This document shows, in pieces, positions 25,373 through 35,789 of a stretch of 64,000 nt of DNA. The translations under genes were made by a program, and so were the position numbers. This DNA is from Jannaschia sp. W003 (lineage in GTDB: Bacteria > Pseudomonadota > Alphaproteobacteria > Rhodobacterales > Rhodobacteraceae), in contig NZ_CP083539.1 of assembly GCF_025144335.1 (NCBI RefSeq), positions 1,427,501 to 1,491,500 on the forward strand, written 5' to 3'. The notes under the pieces are model-generated. The model was not told where the DNA came from. It did no database searches and saw only the letters and a program-made list of their open reading frames with translations. The stretch's first letter is position 1, and each line of letters starts with the position of its first letter.

Positions 25373-26580
25373 TGAAGCGCACCGCACTCCTGATCCCGGT
25401 GGCGCTGGTCGCCCTCGTCGTGATCTTCGCCTCCGTCTTCGTGGTCGACGAGCGCCAGAAGGCCCTCGTGCTCCAGTTCGGCCGCGTGGTCGACGTGAAG
25501 GAGGAGCCCGGCCTCGCCTTCAAGCTGCCGTTCCTCCAGAACGTCGTGTTCTACGACGACCGCATCCTGTCGCGCGACGTGGATCCGATCGAGGTGACGC
25601 CCTCGGACGACCGCCGCCTCGTGGTGGACGCCTTCGCCCGCTACCGCATCGCCGACGTGGAGCGGTTCCGGCAGGCGGTCGGCACCGGCGGCGTGGTCGC
25701 CGCCGAGCAGCGGCTCGACTCGATCCTGCGTGCCGAGATGCGCGAGGTGCTCGGCTCGGTCTCTTCGAACGAGATCCTGTCCGAGGACCGGGCGGCCCTG
25801 ATGGCCCGCATCGCCCAGGCGGCGCGCAACGAGGCGCTGGCGCTGGGCCTGCAGATCATCGACGTGCGCCTCAAGCGCACCGACCTGCCGCCGCAGAACC
25901 TGGATGCGACCTTCGCCCGGATGCGCGCCGAGCGCGAGCGCGAGGCCGCCGACGAGGTCGCCCGGGGCGAGGAGGCCGCGCAGCGCATCCGCGCCCAGGC
26001 CGAGCGCACCGTGGTCGAGCTGACCTCGGACGCCCGCCGCGAGGGCGAGATCGCGCGAGGCGAGGCCGACGCGGAGCGCAACCGCATCTTCGCCGAGGCC
26101 TTCTCGTCGGACCCGGAGTTCTTCGAGTTCTATCGCTCGCTCACCGCCTACGAGCGCGCGATCAAGGGCACCAACTCGACGCTGGTGCTCAGCCCCGACT
26201 CGGAGTTCTTCGACTACCTGAAGACCGACCGCGGCAGTGCGCCGCGTCCGGCCCCGTCCGAGGCCGCCGCGCCCACCCCTGCGGTGTCCGAGCCGCAGGC
26301 CGCCCCGTCGGAGCCCGACGAGCCCGCCGCCGACGACGGAATCGTCGGCGGCGATCCGACGCCCGAGGCGCCCGTGGACGGCCTAACCGGCCCGCGCGGC
26401 GACGACGCGGCATCCGAGGACACCGCCACCGGCGACGACGCGGCGCTCGGCGGTACCGTCGACGTGGACGGCGTCCCGATCGACGACGGCACGGACTCCG
26501 AGGGCACCGTGCTGGACGGCACCACCACCGTCACGGTGCCGATCCAGCCCGCCGCGCCGGACGCCACTACCGGCAACTGA
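25372..26580 (+). CDS. hflC: HflC subunit of the FtsH-modulating membrane complex, with acidic C-terminal extension
   Basis: 402 residues, against about 290-335 usually. One N-terminal membrane helix (about 5-22), the SPFH domain (DERQKALVLQFGRVV; LVVDAFARYRIAD) and a coiled-coil region (AERTVVELTSDARREGEIAR) are standard. The protein then runs into about 118 residues (from about 285) of Pro/Ala/Asp/Gly-rich sequence, low in hydrophobics, that I do not recognise. It is co-translated with hflK (1-base overlap). The degP-like gene lies 221 bases downstream. Confidence 0.93.
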   Translation: MKRTALLIPVALVALVVIFASVFVVDERQKALVLQFGRVVDVKEEPGLAFKLPFLQNVVFYDDRILSRDVDPIEVTPSDDRRLVVDAFARYRIADVERFRQAVGTGGVVAAEQRLDSILRAEMREVLGSVSSNEILSEDRAALMARIAQAARNEALALGLQIIDVRLKRTDLPPQNLDATFARMRAEREREAADEVARGEEAAQRIRAQAERTVVELTSDARREGEIARGEADAERNRIFAEAFSSDPEFFEFYRSLTAYERAIKGTNSTLVLSPDSEFFDYLKTDRGSAPRPAPSEAAAPTPAVSEPQAAPSEPDEPAADDGIVGGDPTPEAPVDGLTGPRGDDAASEDTATGDDAALGGTVDVDGVPIDDGTDSEGTVLDGTTTVTVPIQPAAPDATTGN

Positions 26581-26602
26581 TCGGCCCCCAACCGAAGCTT
26601 CC

Positions 26603-26627
26603 GAAGGCCCCCCGCGCGGGGGCCTTC
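26603..26627 (+). terminator. hairpin after hflC
   Basis: Stem GAAGGCCCCC/GGGGGCCTTC with loop CGCGC, 22 bases after the hflC stop. No T-tract follows, so efficiency is uncertain, but position and strength fit the end of the hflKC operon. Confidence 0.55.
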
Positions 26628-26704
26628 GCACGTCCGGGGGGCGGTGCGGCGGCTTGCCAAGCGCAGGCCGCGCGCGCACTCTCGGCAACGTGACCCCCCG
26701 CGCG

Positions 26705-26733
26705 TTGATCCCCCGAGGGGTGATGCGGATATG
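26705..26733 (+). promoter_or_regulatory. possible sigma70-type promoter for the degP-like gene
   Basis: TTGATC (26705-26710) and GATATG (26728-26733) are separated by 17 bases. Both boxes are imperfect and the start codon is about 70 bases downstream. It is the best candidate I see in the 221-base gap, but it is weak evidence. Confidence 0.35.
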
Positions 26734-26801
26734 CCACGTAGGCGTCCGCGCCCGCGCGGCTTCGCGGGGCGACAGGGACGCGATCCGCAGGAGGGACAGC
26801 T

Positions 26802-28274
<1,473 letters not shown>

Positions 28275-28299
28275 CCCTCCGGTCACCGACGTGCACGGG

Positions 28300-28321
28300 A
28301 CGGGCGCCTCCGGGCGCCCGT
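28300..28321 (+). terminator. terminator of the degP-like gene
   Basis: Stem ACGGGCGCC/GGCGCCCGT with loop TCCG, 26 bases after the stop and followed by TTCTCGTCT, a modest T-rich run. It lies between convergent genes and could serve both. Confidence 0.65.
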
Positions 28322-28329
28322 TCTCGTCT

Positions 28330-29071
28330 CTAGAGCCGCGCCGCCACCCATGCCCCCGCGAGGATCGCCCCCACGATCACCGGCTGGTGCACGAGGTACA
28401 CGGCGAGGCTGTGCCGCCCCGGCCAGCCCAGCCGCCGCCAGACCGGCCCCTCGGGCCAGCCCCGCAGCCGATCGATCCATCCCGCCCGGTCCGCGATCCT
28501 GGCGGCCCCCAGCCCGATGAGGAACGGCCCCGTCCAGGGCAGGAGCGGCTCGTAGTCCATCATCGGCGGGATCTGCGCGCTCAGCCCCGTCCAGAGCCAC
28601 CACGGGTCCGCGAAGGCCGCGAGGTCGAGGGTCCGACCCGCCCAGACCGCGGCGAGGCCCGCCAGCACCGTGACGGGGCCCGGCAGGCGCAGGAACAGGA
28701 GGCCGACGACGCTGCTCAGGGCGATGGAGTGGAGGATCCCGAAGCGAACCCACTGCGACGGGAACGTTGCCCACGTCGCGAGGCTGACGGCCGCCGCCGC
28801 CAGCACCAGCACCCCGAGGCGCCGCAGGAACGAAGCGGGCCGGAACGCCGCCCCGTGCGCCAGCCACAGCGACACGCCGGCCAGGAACACGAAGCTGCCC
28901 GCGATCGACGCGGCCCAGCCCTGCCAGAGCGGCCCGAACGAGAAGCCCCACTCCGCTACGCGCAGCGCCGGCGGCAGCATGGTGTCGAGGTCGCGCCCGA
29001 GGTGGAACAGCGCCATCTGCACCAGTGCGAAGGCCCGCGCGAGGTCGAGGAGCGGCAGGCGCCCGGGCGCC

Positions 29072-29082
<11 letters not shown>
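28330..29082 (-). CDS. HGSNAT-like membrane acyltransferase (DUF1624 type)
   Basis: 250 residues with about seven hydrophobic helices. The start PLLDLARAFALVQMALFHLG and FVFLAGVSLWLAHGAAFRPA match the heparan-alpha-glucosaminide N-acetyltransferase-like catalytic domain: early Asp, FHL, and an AGVSLWL segment. The C-terminal HSLAVYLVHQPV with its His is also typical. It would transfer an acyl group across or at the inner membrane; substrate unknown. Its start overlaps the upstream lipoprotein gene by 11 bases, so the two are coupled. It is convergent with degP. Confidence 0.83.
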
Positions 29083-29894
<812 letters not shown>

Positions 29895-29895
<1 letters not shown>

Positions 29896-30662
29896 TGCGC
29901 CGCCTCGCGGCGGCCGCGCTCGCGCTGCTTCTGGCAGGCGGCGGGGCCGGCGCCGCGGACTGCCTCGCCGAGGTCCACGCCCGCGCCCTGGCGCCGGGCG
30001 CGGCGGTCGCGGGGGACTGGGCCGCCTGGTACGAGGAGCCGACGCGCGCCTACGCCCACGGGATCCTCGGCACGGTCCCCGACGCGCTGACCTTGCGCCT
30101 CGCGGTGCCCGGCGCGGCCGGGGGCTGCACCTTCGCGGCCATAGGCTCGGGTCCCGAGCACGTGTTCGAGGACACCGTGCCGCGCCTCGCCGACCTCGAC
30201 GGCGACGGCCAGCCCGAGGTCGTCGCCGTGCGCTCCTCGCTCTCGCGCGGGGCGCAGCTCGCCGTCTACGGCCTGCGCGCGGGCACCCTGCGGCTCCTGG
30301 ACGCCACGCCGCCCATCGGCACGCGCTTCCGCTGGCTGGCGCCCCTCGCGCCCGCCGACCTCGACGGCGACGGCGCGGTGGAACTTCCTTTCGTCGACCG
30401 CCCCCACCTCGCGAAGGTCCTGCGCGTCTGGCGCTGGCGGGCGGGCGCGCTGGAGCCGGTGGCCGAGCTGCCCGGCCTCACCAACCACGCCATCGGCGAG
30501 GAGCTGATTGGCGGAACGGTGCGGCGCTGCGGGGCAGGGGCGGAGATGGTGCTGCTCTCGGCGGACCGCACCCGCCACGTCGCCGTGCGCCTCAACCGGG
30601 GCCGCCTGATCCCCCGCGACCTCGGCCCCGCAAGCGGGCCGGTGCCCGAATGCGCCTCGTAA
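29895..30662 (+). CDS. secreted FG-GAP/VCBS-like repeat protein
   Basis: 255 residues with a signal peptide (about 1-20, GAGAADC). Two Asp-rich calcium-binding-like repeats, LADLDGDGQPEVV and PADLDGDGAVELP, are spaced about 60 residues apart, as in FG-GAP/VCBS beta-propellers. The protein is too short for a full seven-blade propeller. Export to the periplasm is expected. It is coupled to the ferredoxin gene by a TGATG overlap, which is odd because one product is cytoplasmic and the other exported. Function unknown. Confidence 0.82.
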
Positions 30663-30674
30663 GCCACCCCTTAC

Positions 30675-30695
30675 GCCCCGGCCTTGCGCCGGGGC
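30675..30695 (+). terminator. terminator after the FG-GAP protein
   Basis: Stem GCCCCGGC/GCCGGGGC with loop CTTGC, 13 bases beyond the stop codon, followed by TTCCGCC. It separates this gene from the convergent minus-strand DoxX gene. Confidence 0.55.
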
Positions 30696-30748
30696 TTCCG
30701 CCCTCCACGGGCGCACCCGCTGCAAAGCAACCAACCGCACCCGGAGGT

Positions 30749-30765
30749 CCCGGATCAAGTCCGGG
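30749..30765. repeat. CCCGGATCAAGTCCGGG palindrome containing the DoxX stop codon
   Basis: Stem CCCGGA/TCCGGG with loop TCAAG, a GGATCAAGTCC hairpin that I recognise as recurrent in alphaproteobacterial intergenic DNA. Here the last two codons and the stop of the minus-strand DoxX gene (30755-30757) lie in it. A related CCGGGGTCAAGCCCGG occurs near 13535 between pyrG and secG. Confidence 0.55.
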
Positions 30766-31135
30766 GCGTGACCTGTCGCGCCGCCGCCTCCGCCGCCACG
30801 GCCAGCGCCAGCAGCCCGCCCGCGATCGCCCAGTTCTTCACGAAGATCGACATCTGCCACCCATCTTCGGGTACGAAGTGAAACAGGCTCGTCGCTCCGC
30901 AATAGGCCGCCGCCAGCAGCGCCACCGGCACCAGCCGCCAGCCCACGAGCAGCGCCACCGCCACGGCCGCGTTGAAGGCGAGCGCGGGCCAGACCAGCGC
31001 CTCGGGCAGGCCCCGCTCGGCCAAGAGCAGCCCCGCCGGGCCGGGGTCGAGCAGCTTCTGCACGGTGCCCGCCACGAACAGCATCGCCAGCAGCACGCGC
31101 GCGCCGAGCAGCGCCCAGCGGGGCCAGCCGGTCAC
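30755..31135 (-). CDS. DoxX-family membrane protein
   Basis: 126 residues, four hydrophobic helices: ALLGARVLLAMLFVAGTVQK, AFNAAVAVALLVGW, VALLAAAYCG, and GGLLALAVAAE. The GTG start at 31135 overlaps the purD stop as GTGA, so it is translated in the wake of purD. The N-terminal AGTVQKLLDPGPAG and WPALAFNAAVA match DoxX/DUF4149-like proteins, which have poorly defined redox-related roles. The longer reading to 31411 is a shadow of purD. Confidence 0.8.
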   Translation of the reverse strand: MTGWPRWALLGARVLLAMLFVAGTVQKLLDPGPAGLLLAERGLPEALVWPALAFNAAVAVALLVGWRLVPVALLAAAYCGATSLFHFVPEDGWQMSIFVKNWAIAGGLLALAVAAEAAARQVTPRT

Positions 31136-32388
31136 AGCGCGCGCCAGCCGATGTCGCGGCGCGAGAACCCCTCGGGCCAGTCCACCGCGTCGACGACCGC
31201 GTAGGCCGCATCGCGCGCCTCGCGCAACGTGTCGCCCCGCGCGGCTACCCCCAGCACGCGCCCTCCCGCGGCCACGTAGCGTCCGCCCTCGCGCGCGGTG
31301 CCGGCGTGGAACACCATGCGGTCGGACGTGCCCGCGAAATCCTCGATCCCGCCGATCGCGGAGCCCTTCGCGTAGGCCCCCGGATACCCCTTCGCGGCCA
31401 TCACCACGCACATCGCGTGATCGTCCGCCCAGCGGACGCGCGCGTCACCCAGCCGCCCCTCGGCGCAGGCCTGCACGAGGTCGAGCGCCTGCCCGCCGAG
31501 GCGCATCATCAGGCACTGGCACTCGGGGTCGCCGAAGCGGACGTTGAACTCCACGAGGCTCGGCGCCCCGTCCTCGATCATCAGCCCGGTGAACAGCACG
31601 CCCCGGAACGGCGTGCCGCGCCGCGCCATCTCCGCCATGCAGGGGCACACGATCTCCTCGAGCGCCCGGCGCTCCACCTCGGGGGTCATCACCGGGGCGG
31701 GGGAGTAGGCGCCCATGCCGCCGGTGTTGGGGCCGGTGTCGCCCTCGCCGACGCGCTTGTGGTCCTGCGCGGAGCCGAGGGGCAGGATGGTCTCGCCGTC
31801 CACGAGGCAGAAGAAGCTGGCCTCCTCGCCGCGCAGCACGTCCTCGACCACGGCGCGGGCCTCGCCGTGGCGGCCGTCGAACACGTCGCGCAGGGCGAGG
31901 TGCGCCTCCTCGACCGTCGCGGCCACGGTGACGCCCTTGCCGGCGGCCAGTCCGTCGGCCTTGACCACCACGGGCGCGCCGCGCTGTGTGACGTGGTCCA
32001 GCGCCGCATCGAGATCGTCGAACACCGCGTATGCGGCGGTGGGCGCCCCCGCGGCGGCGCAGATCTCCTTGGTGAACGCCTTCGACCCCTCCAGCCGCGC
32101 CGCCTCGCGCGTCGGCCCGAGGCAGGCGACCCCCGCCTCGGCCAGCGCATCGGCCACGCCCGCCACCAGCGGCGCCTCGGGGCCGACGATCACGAGGTCG
32201 ATGCTCTCCTCGTCGGCGAAGGCGACGACCGCGGCGGGATCGTCCACGCGCAGGTCCGCACATTCCGCCATGCGCGCGATGCCGGCGTTGCCGGGGGCCA
32301 CCACGAGGCGGTCGCACTTGGGGTTCTGCAACGTCGCCCAGGCGAGGGCGTGCTCGCGGCCGCCGCCGCCGAGGATCAGGATGTTCAC
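31132..32388 (-). CDS. purD: phosphoribosylamine-glycine ligase
   Basis: 418 residues, the usual length. It makes GAR in purine synthesis. Diagnostic pieces: NILILGGGGREHALAW at the N-terminus, the ATP-grasp segment VVKADGLAAGKGV, GEEASFFCLVDG, the catalytic loop DHKRVGEGDTGPNTGGMGAYSPAP, and VEFNVRFGDPECQ. The start ATG at 32388 follows a weak GAGGCATGCCCCGTGA context. The DoxX gene is coupled at its 3' end. Confidence 0.97.
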   Translation of the reverse strand: MNILILGGGGREHALAWATLQNPKCDRLVVAPGNAGIARMAECADLRVDDPAAVVAFADEESIDLVIVGPEAPLVAGVADALAEAGVACLGPTREAARLEGSKAFTKEICAAAGAPTAAYAVFDDLDAALDHVTQRGAPVVVKADGLAAGKGVTVAATVEEAHLALRDVFDGRHGEARAVVEDVLRGEEASFFCLVDGETILPLGSAQDHKRVGEGDTGPNTGGMGAYSPAPVMTPEVERRALEEIVCPCMAEMARRGTPFRGVLFTGLMIEDGAPSLVEFNVRFGDPECQCLMMRLGGQALDLVQACAEGRLGDARVRWADDHAMCVVMAAKGYPGAYAKGSAIGGIEDFAGTSDRMVFHAGTAREGGRYVAAGGRVLGVAARGDTLREARDAAYAVVDAVDWPEGFSRRDIGWRAL

Positions 32389-32483
32389 GGGGCATGCCTC
32401 CTGGGTTTCACGTCCCCTAGCCGCAGGGCGGGGGCGGCGGCAAGCGCTGGCCCCGCGCGGCCCCGGGCGCTAGACCGCCCCCC

Positions 32484-34085
32484 ATGGACGACCTGCTGGA
32501 AGACGACGGCCCCCCGGGCCGCAACGAGCCCGAGTTCACCGTGGCCGAGCTGTCGGGCGCGGTGAAGCGCACGCTCGAGGACCGCTTCGGGCGCATCCGC
32601 GTGCGCGGCGAGGTGGGGCGCGTGTTCCGCGCCAAGTCGGGGCACCTCTACTTCGACGTGAAGGACGACCGGAACGTGCTGGCCTGCACCACCTGGAAGG
32701 GCCAGGTCGCCGGCCTCGCGGTGCGCCCCGAGGAGGGGCTGGAGGTCATCGTCACCGGCAAGCTCTCGGCCTTCGGGGGGCAGTCCAAGTACAACATGAA
32801 CGTCGACGCCGTGGAGGCCGCCGGCAAGGGCGCGCTCATGGCGATGCTCGAGAAGCGCCGCCTCGCCCTCGCCGCCGAGGGGCTGTTCGAGGCCTCGGCC
32901 AAGCGCCCGCTGCCGTTCCTGCCCGAGGTGATCGGCGTGGTCACCTCGCCCCAGGGCGCGGTGATCCGCGACATCCTCCACCGCCTGCGCGACCGCTTCC
33001 CGCGGCGCGTGGTGATCTGGCCCGTGGCGGTCCAGGGGCGGGCCTGCGCGCCCGAGGTCTCGGCCGCCATCCGCGGATTCGACGCGATGGACGGCCGGGG
33101 GCCGATCCCGCGGCCCGACCTGCTGATCGTGGCGCGGGGGGGCGGCTCGGTCGAGGACCTGTGGGGCTTCAACGAGGAGGTGGTGGTGCGCGCCGCCGCC
33201 GACTGCCGCATCCCGCTGATCTCGGCCGTGGGCCACGAGACCGACACCACGCTGATCGACCACGCCGCCGACCGCCGCGCGCCCACGCCCACGGCGGCCG
33301 CCGAGATGGCGGTGCCGGTGCGGCGCGACCTCGCCGCCCACGTCGACACCCTGGGCGAGCGCGGGCGCCGTGCCGCGGAAGGCCGTGCGCGGCGCGCGCG
33401 GCAGCGGCTAGGCGACGTCGGGCGGGGCCTGCCGCGTCCCGAGGCGCTGCTCCAGCGGCCCCGCACGCGGCTGGACCGGGCCGCCGAGCGGCTGCCGGCC
33501 GCGCTGCGGGCGCGGGCGGGGCGGGCGCGGCTGCACTTCCAGCGGCTCGATGCGCGCGCCAGCCCCGAGGCGCTGCGGACCCGCCTCGCCACGGCGCGCG
33601 CGCGGCTGGAGGCGGTGGCCGCTCGGCTCGCGCAGGCGCCGGGGCGGCGCACCGAGCGGCTGCGCGCGCGGCTCGACCGCCTCGCGATGCCCGCGCCCGC
33701 GCGGCTCCTCCGCGATCCCCGCCGGCGCTTCCACACGGCGGCAGCGCGGCTGACGTCCCGCCCGCTCACCCGCGCTGCAGAGCGCGACGGGCGTCGGCTG
33801 GGGCAGGCCGTCGCGCGGCTCGCCTCGATCGCCCGCGCGCGGCAGGCGCGGCTGGCCGATCGCCTGCGGGCGCTCGACCGTCTGCGCCAGTCACTTGGCC
33901 ACCGCGAGACGCTGGCGCGCGGCTTCGCCATCGCCCGCTCCGGCGAGCGCGTGGTCAAGACCGCCGCCGAGGCCCGCGACGCCCCCGCGCTGGAGTTGGA
34001 GTTCGCCGACGGCCGCATGCGGATCGGCGGCGCGCGCCCCGCGAAGGCGAAGGACGCGCCCCCCGATCAGGGCTCGCTGTTCTAA
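32484..34085 (+). CDS. xseA: exodeoxyribonuclease VII large subunit
   Basis: 533 residues. It degrades single-stranded DNA with XseB. The N-terminal OB-fold (about 10-105: EFTVAELSGAVKRTLEDRFG, YFDVKDDRNVL) precedes the catalytic region: IGVVTSPQGAVIRDILHRL, PVAVQG, DLLIVARGGGSVEDLWGFN, VSAVGHETD-like ISAVGHETDTTLIDH, ADRRAPTPTAAAEM. The last 200 residues are Arg/Ala-rich helices, as usual but unusually basic. No xseB lies next to it here. Confidence 0.95.
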   Translation: MDDLLEDDGPPGRNEPEFTVAELSGAVKRTLEDRFGRIRVRGEVGRVFRAKSGHLYFDVKDDRNVLACTTWKGQVAGLAVRPEEGLEVIVTGKLSAFGGQSKYNMNVDAVEAAGKGALMAMLEKRRLALAAEGLFEASAKRPLPFLPEVIGVVTSPQGAVIRDILHRLRDRFPRRVVIWPVAVQGRACAPEVSAAIRGFDAMDGRGPIPRPDLLIVARGGGSVEDLWGFNEEVVVRAAADCRIPLISAVGHETDTTLIDHAADRRAPTPTAAAEMAVPVRRDLAAHVDTLGERGRRAAEGRARRARQRLGDVGRGLPRPEALLQRPRTRLDRAAERLPAALRARAGRARLHFQRLDARASPEALRTRLATARARLEAVAARLAQAPGRRTERLRARLDRLAMPAPARLLRDPRRRFHTAAARLTSRPLTRAAERDGRRLGQAVARLASIARARQARLADRLRALDRLRQSLGHRETLARGFAIARSGERVVKTAAEARDAPALELEFADGRMRIGGARPAKAKDAPPDQGSLF

Positions 34086-34148
34086 GAGCACTTCTCAGCA
34101 GTTGATGACTTACGAGGGGTCAGCAGCGCGCCGCCCCCCTTCCTCTGG

Positions 34149-34196
34149 CCCCCAAGTATCTCGGGGGAGGCGCGCAGCGCCGGGGGCAGAGCCCCC
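34149..34196 (-). repeat. Rhodobacterales-type intergenic palindrome (single copy)
   Basis: On the minus strand: GGGGGCTCTGCCCCC, a short hairpin, then CTCCCCCGAGATACTTGGGG. It lies just after xseA and in front of a secreted-protein gene on the other strand. It matches the two arms at 57913-58042, so it is a dispersed repeat family in this genome. Confidence 0.7.
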
Positions 34197-34212
34197 TTCA
34201 CCGTCTAGCCCC

Positions 34213-34614
34213 TTACACCCCCAGATCGGGCAACGGGCAGTCCAGGTCCTCGGTGTCGAACGCACGTGCCACGAGGTCGGCCTCGGGCGCTTCCCCCTCG
34301 GCGCGGGCGTGGAACGCGCCGTCGTCTGTCTCCAGGAAGTCCCAGCATTGCGGCTCGGGCGCGCTGTCGTAAACGAAGCAGATCTTGCCGGCGGTGTTCT
34401 CGAACCAGATGCCGCGCTGGCAGGTGCCCTCCTCGAAGGCCCAGATCACGCGGCCGTCGCTGAAGTACTGCTCGGCGCCGAAGGGCTCGCCGTAGCGGTC
34501 AAAGCGCACGGTCTGCCCCTCGACCATCGCGGCGAACTCGGTGGCGGTGACGGCGCGCTCCGCCGCCGCGGCGGGAAGCGGGGCGAGCAGGGCGAGGATC
34601 AGGACGGCGCGCAT
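34213..34614 (-). CDS. small secreted hypothetical protein with conserved cysteines
   Basis: 133 residues. A Sec signal (about 1-19, LPAAAAERA) is followed by a mature domain with Cys in EEGTCQRGIWFENTAGK, KICFVYDS, EPQCWDF and DLDC, so two disulfides are possible. The Phe/Trp-rich segment FENTAGKICFVYD is one I recall from secreted rhodobacterial proteins of unknown function, but I cannot name the family. It starts within the 3' end of alkB (16-base overlap) and so is likely co-expressed with it. Confidence 0.75.
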   Translation of the reverse strand: MRAVLILALLAPLPAAAAERAVTATEFAAMVEGQTVRFDRYGEPFGAEQYFSDGRVIWAFEEGTCQRGIWFENTAGKICFVYDSAPEPQCWDFLETDDGAFHARAEGEAPEADLVARAFDTEDLDCPLPDLGV

Positions 34615-35684
34615 TCGAGGTCTCCGGAGGGGGGCGGCTCGGGCGACACTAGGGTCTGGCCGTGCAGGGCGTCCACCCGCGGGTTCATGACGTGGCGCCA
34701 CACCGCCGGCACGAAGGCGAGCGTCACCATCACCGGCAGCGCGTAGGGCAGCATCGGCAGCTCGGGATCGAGGCGCAGGGCCTCGAAGCCGCGGGTGGGG
34801 TGCGCGTGGTGGTCGGAGTGGCGCGGGCCGTGGAGCGTCAGCAGGTTCGAGATCGCGTGGGGAGAGTTCCAAGAGTGGGACGGGCCCACCGGCTCCCAGC
34901 GGCCCTCGCCGATCTCGCGGCGGCGCATGCCGTAGTGCAGCACGTAGTCGGTCAGCAGGAGCTGGAGCTGCGCGAGCATGCAGATCGCGAAGTAGGCCCC
35001 GAGCCCGGCCCAGCCGAGCCACAGGCCCATCGCGAGCATCGTGGCGCCGGCGCCGAGGAGGTACTGCCAGTAGGGATTGCGCCGGTGCCAGCCATGCAGG
35101 CCGATGCGGCGCAGGCGGGCCTTCTCGAGGGCCAGCCCGCTCCAGAACGAGTGGTGCCAGGCGCGCATCACGAAGCGCCACCAGGACTCGCCGTAGCGCG
35201 CGGTGTTCGAGTCGCGCGGCGTGGCGACCCAGATGTGGTGGATGCCCGGATGGGCGGTGGTCTGGTGGCCGAACAGCAGGGTCACGTAGATCCAGCGCCC
35301 CACGGCGCGGCGGAAGCGGCCCGAGGTATGGATCAGCTCGTGGGCGGTGGAGTTCATGATCTGGCCCATGAAGAGGCCCACCGCCATGAAGTAGACCGCC
35401 CAGTTGAGCCAGAAGCCCCCCTGCGCGAGCGCGTGGACCGCGAGGGGCAGCACCGCGAAGTGGGTGAGGCCGAGCACGGTCGAGAGGATCCGCGCGCCGC
35501 GCTCCGAGGGGGCGGGGCCGTTCTCCTGGAAGAAGTGGTCGAGCGCCGCGGTGACCCAGGCCATCCACAGGAACGAGGCGTAGTCCCAGACCCCGTCGAA
35601 GAGCGCGCCGGCGACGACGAGCGCGACCGAGAGGCCATGGGCGAGGACGAAGGGGATCAACGGACGCATCGGTTCCACCACCAT
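34599..35684 (-). CDS. alkB: AlkB-type membrane non-haem diiron alkane monooxygenase
   Basis: About 361 residues. Hydroxylation of alkane or related C-H bonds at the inner membrane is expected. The diiron His motifs are present in order: HELIH (about 115-119), HPGIHH (about 145-150), DYVLHYG (about 246-252) and RHSDHHAH (about 288-295). The fourth of the standard motifs, NYVEHYG, is changed to DYVLHYG. Several hydrophobic helices surround them. ATG at 35684 is chosen, but 35669 (ATG) and 35714 (TTG) are also in frame, and none has a strong ribosome site. No rubredoxin or its reductase is adjacent, so electrons must come from elsewhere. Its substrate range is not determined by sequence. Confidence 0.9.
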   Translation of the reverse strand: MVVEPMRPLIPFVLAHGLSVALVVAGALFDGVWDYASFLWMAWVTAALDHFFQENGPAPSERGARILSTVLGLTHFAVLPLAVHALAQGGFWLNWAVYFMAVGLFMGQIMNSTAHELIHTSGRFRRAVGRWIYVTLLFGHQTTAHPGIHHIWVATPRDSNTARYGESWWRFVMRAWHHSFWSGLALEKARLRRIGLHGWHRRNPYWQYLLGAGATMLAMGLWLGWAGLGAYFAICMLAQLQLLLTDYVLHYGMRRREIGEGRWEPVGPSHSWNSPHAISNLLTLHGPRHSDHHAHPTRGFEALRLDPELPMLPYALPVMVTLAFVPAVWRHVMNPRVDALHGQTLVSPEPPPSGDLECAPS

Positions 35685-35789
35685 GCTGCGGGACACGCCG
35701 GGTATGACGCCCAATTCGGGCCGGAATGGGAAACGGGAAAGGCATGCGCCGTCAAGGGGATGGCGATGGGGCCGGCGCGTGCCGAGCCC

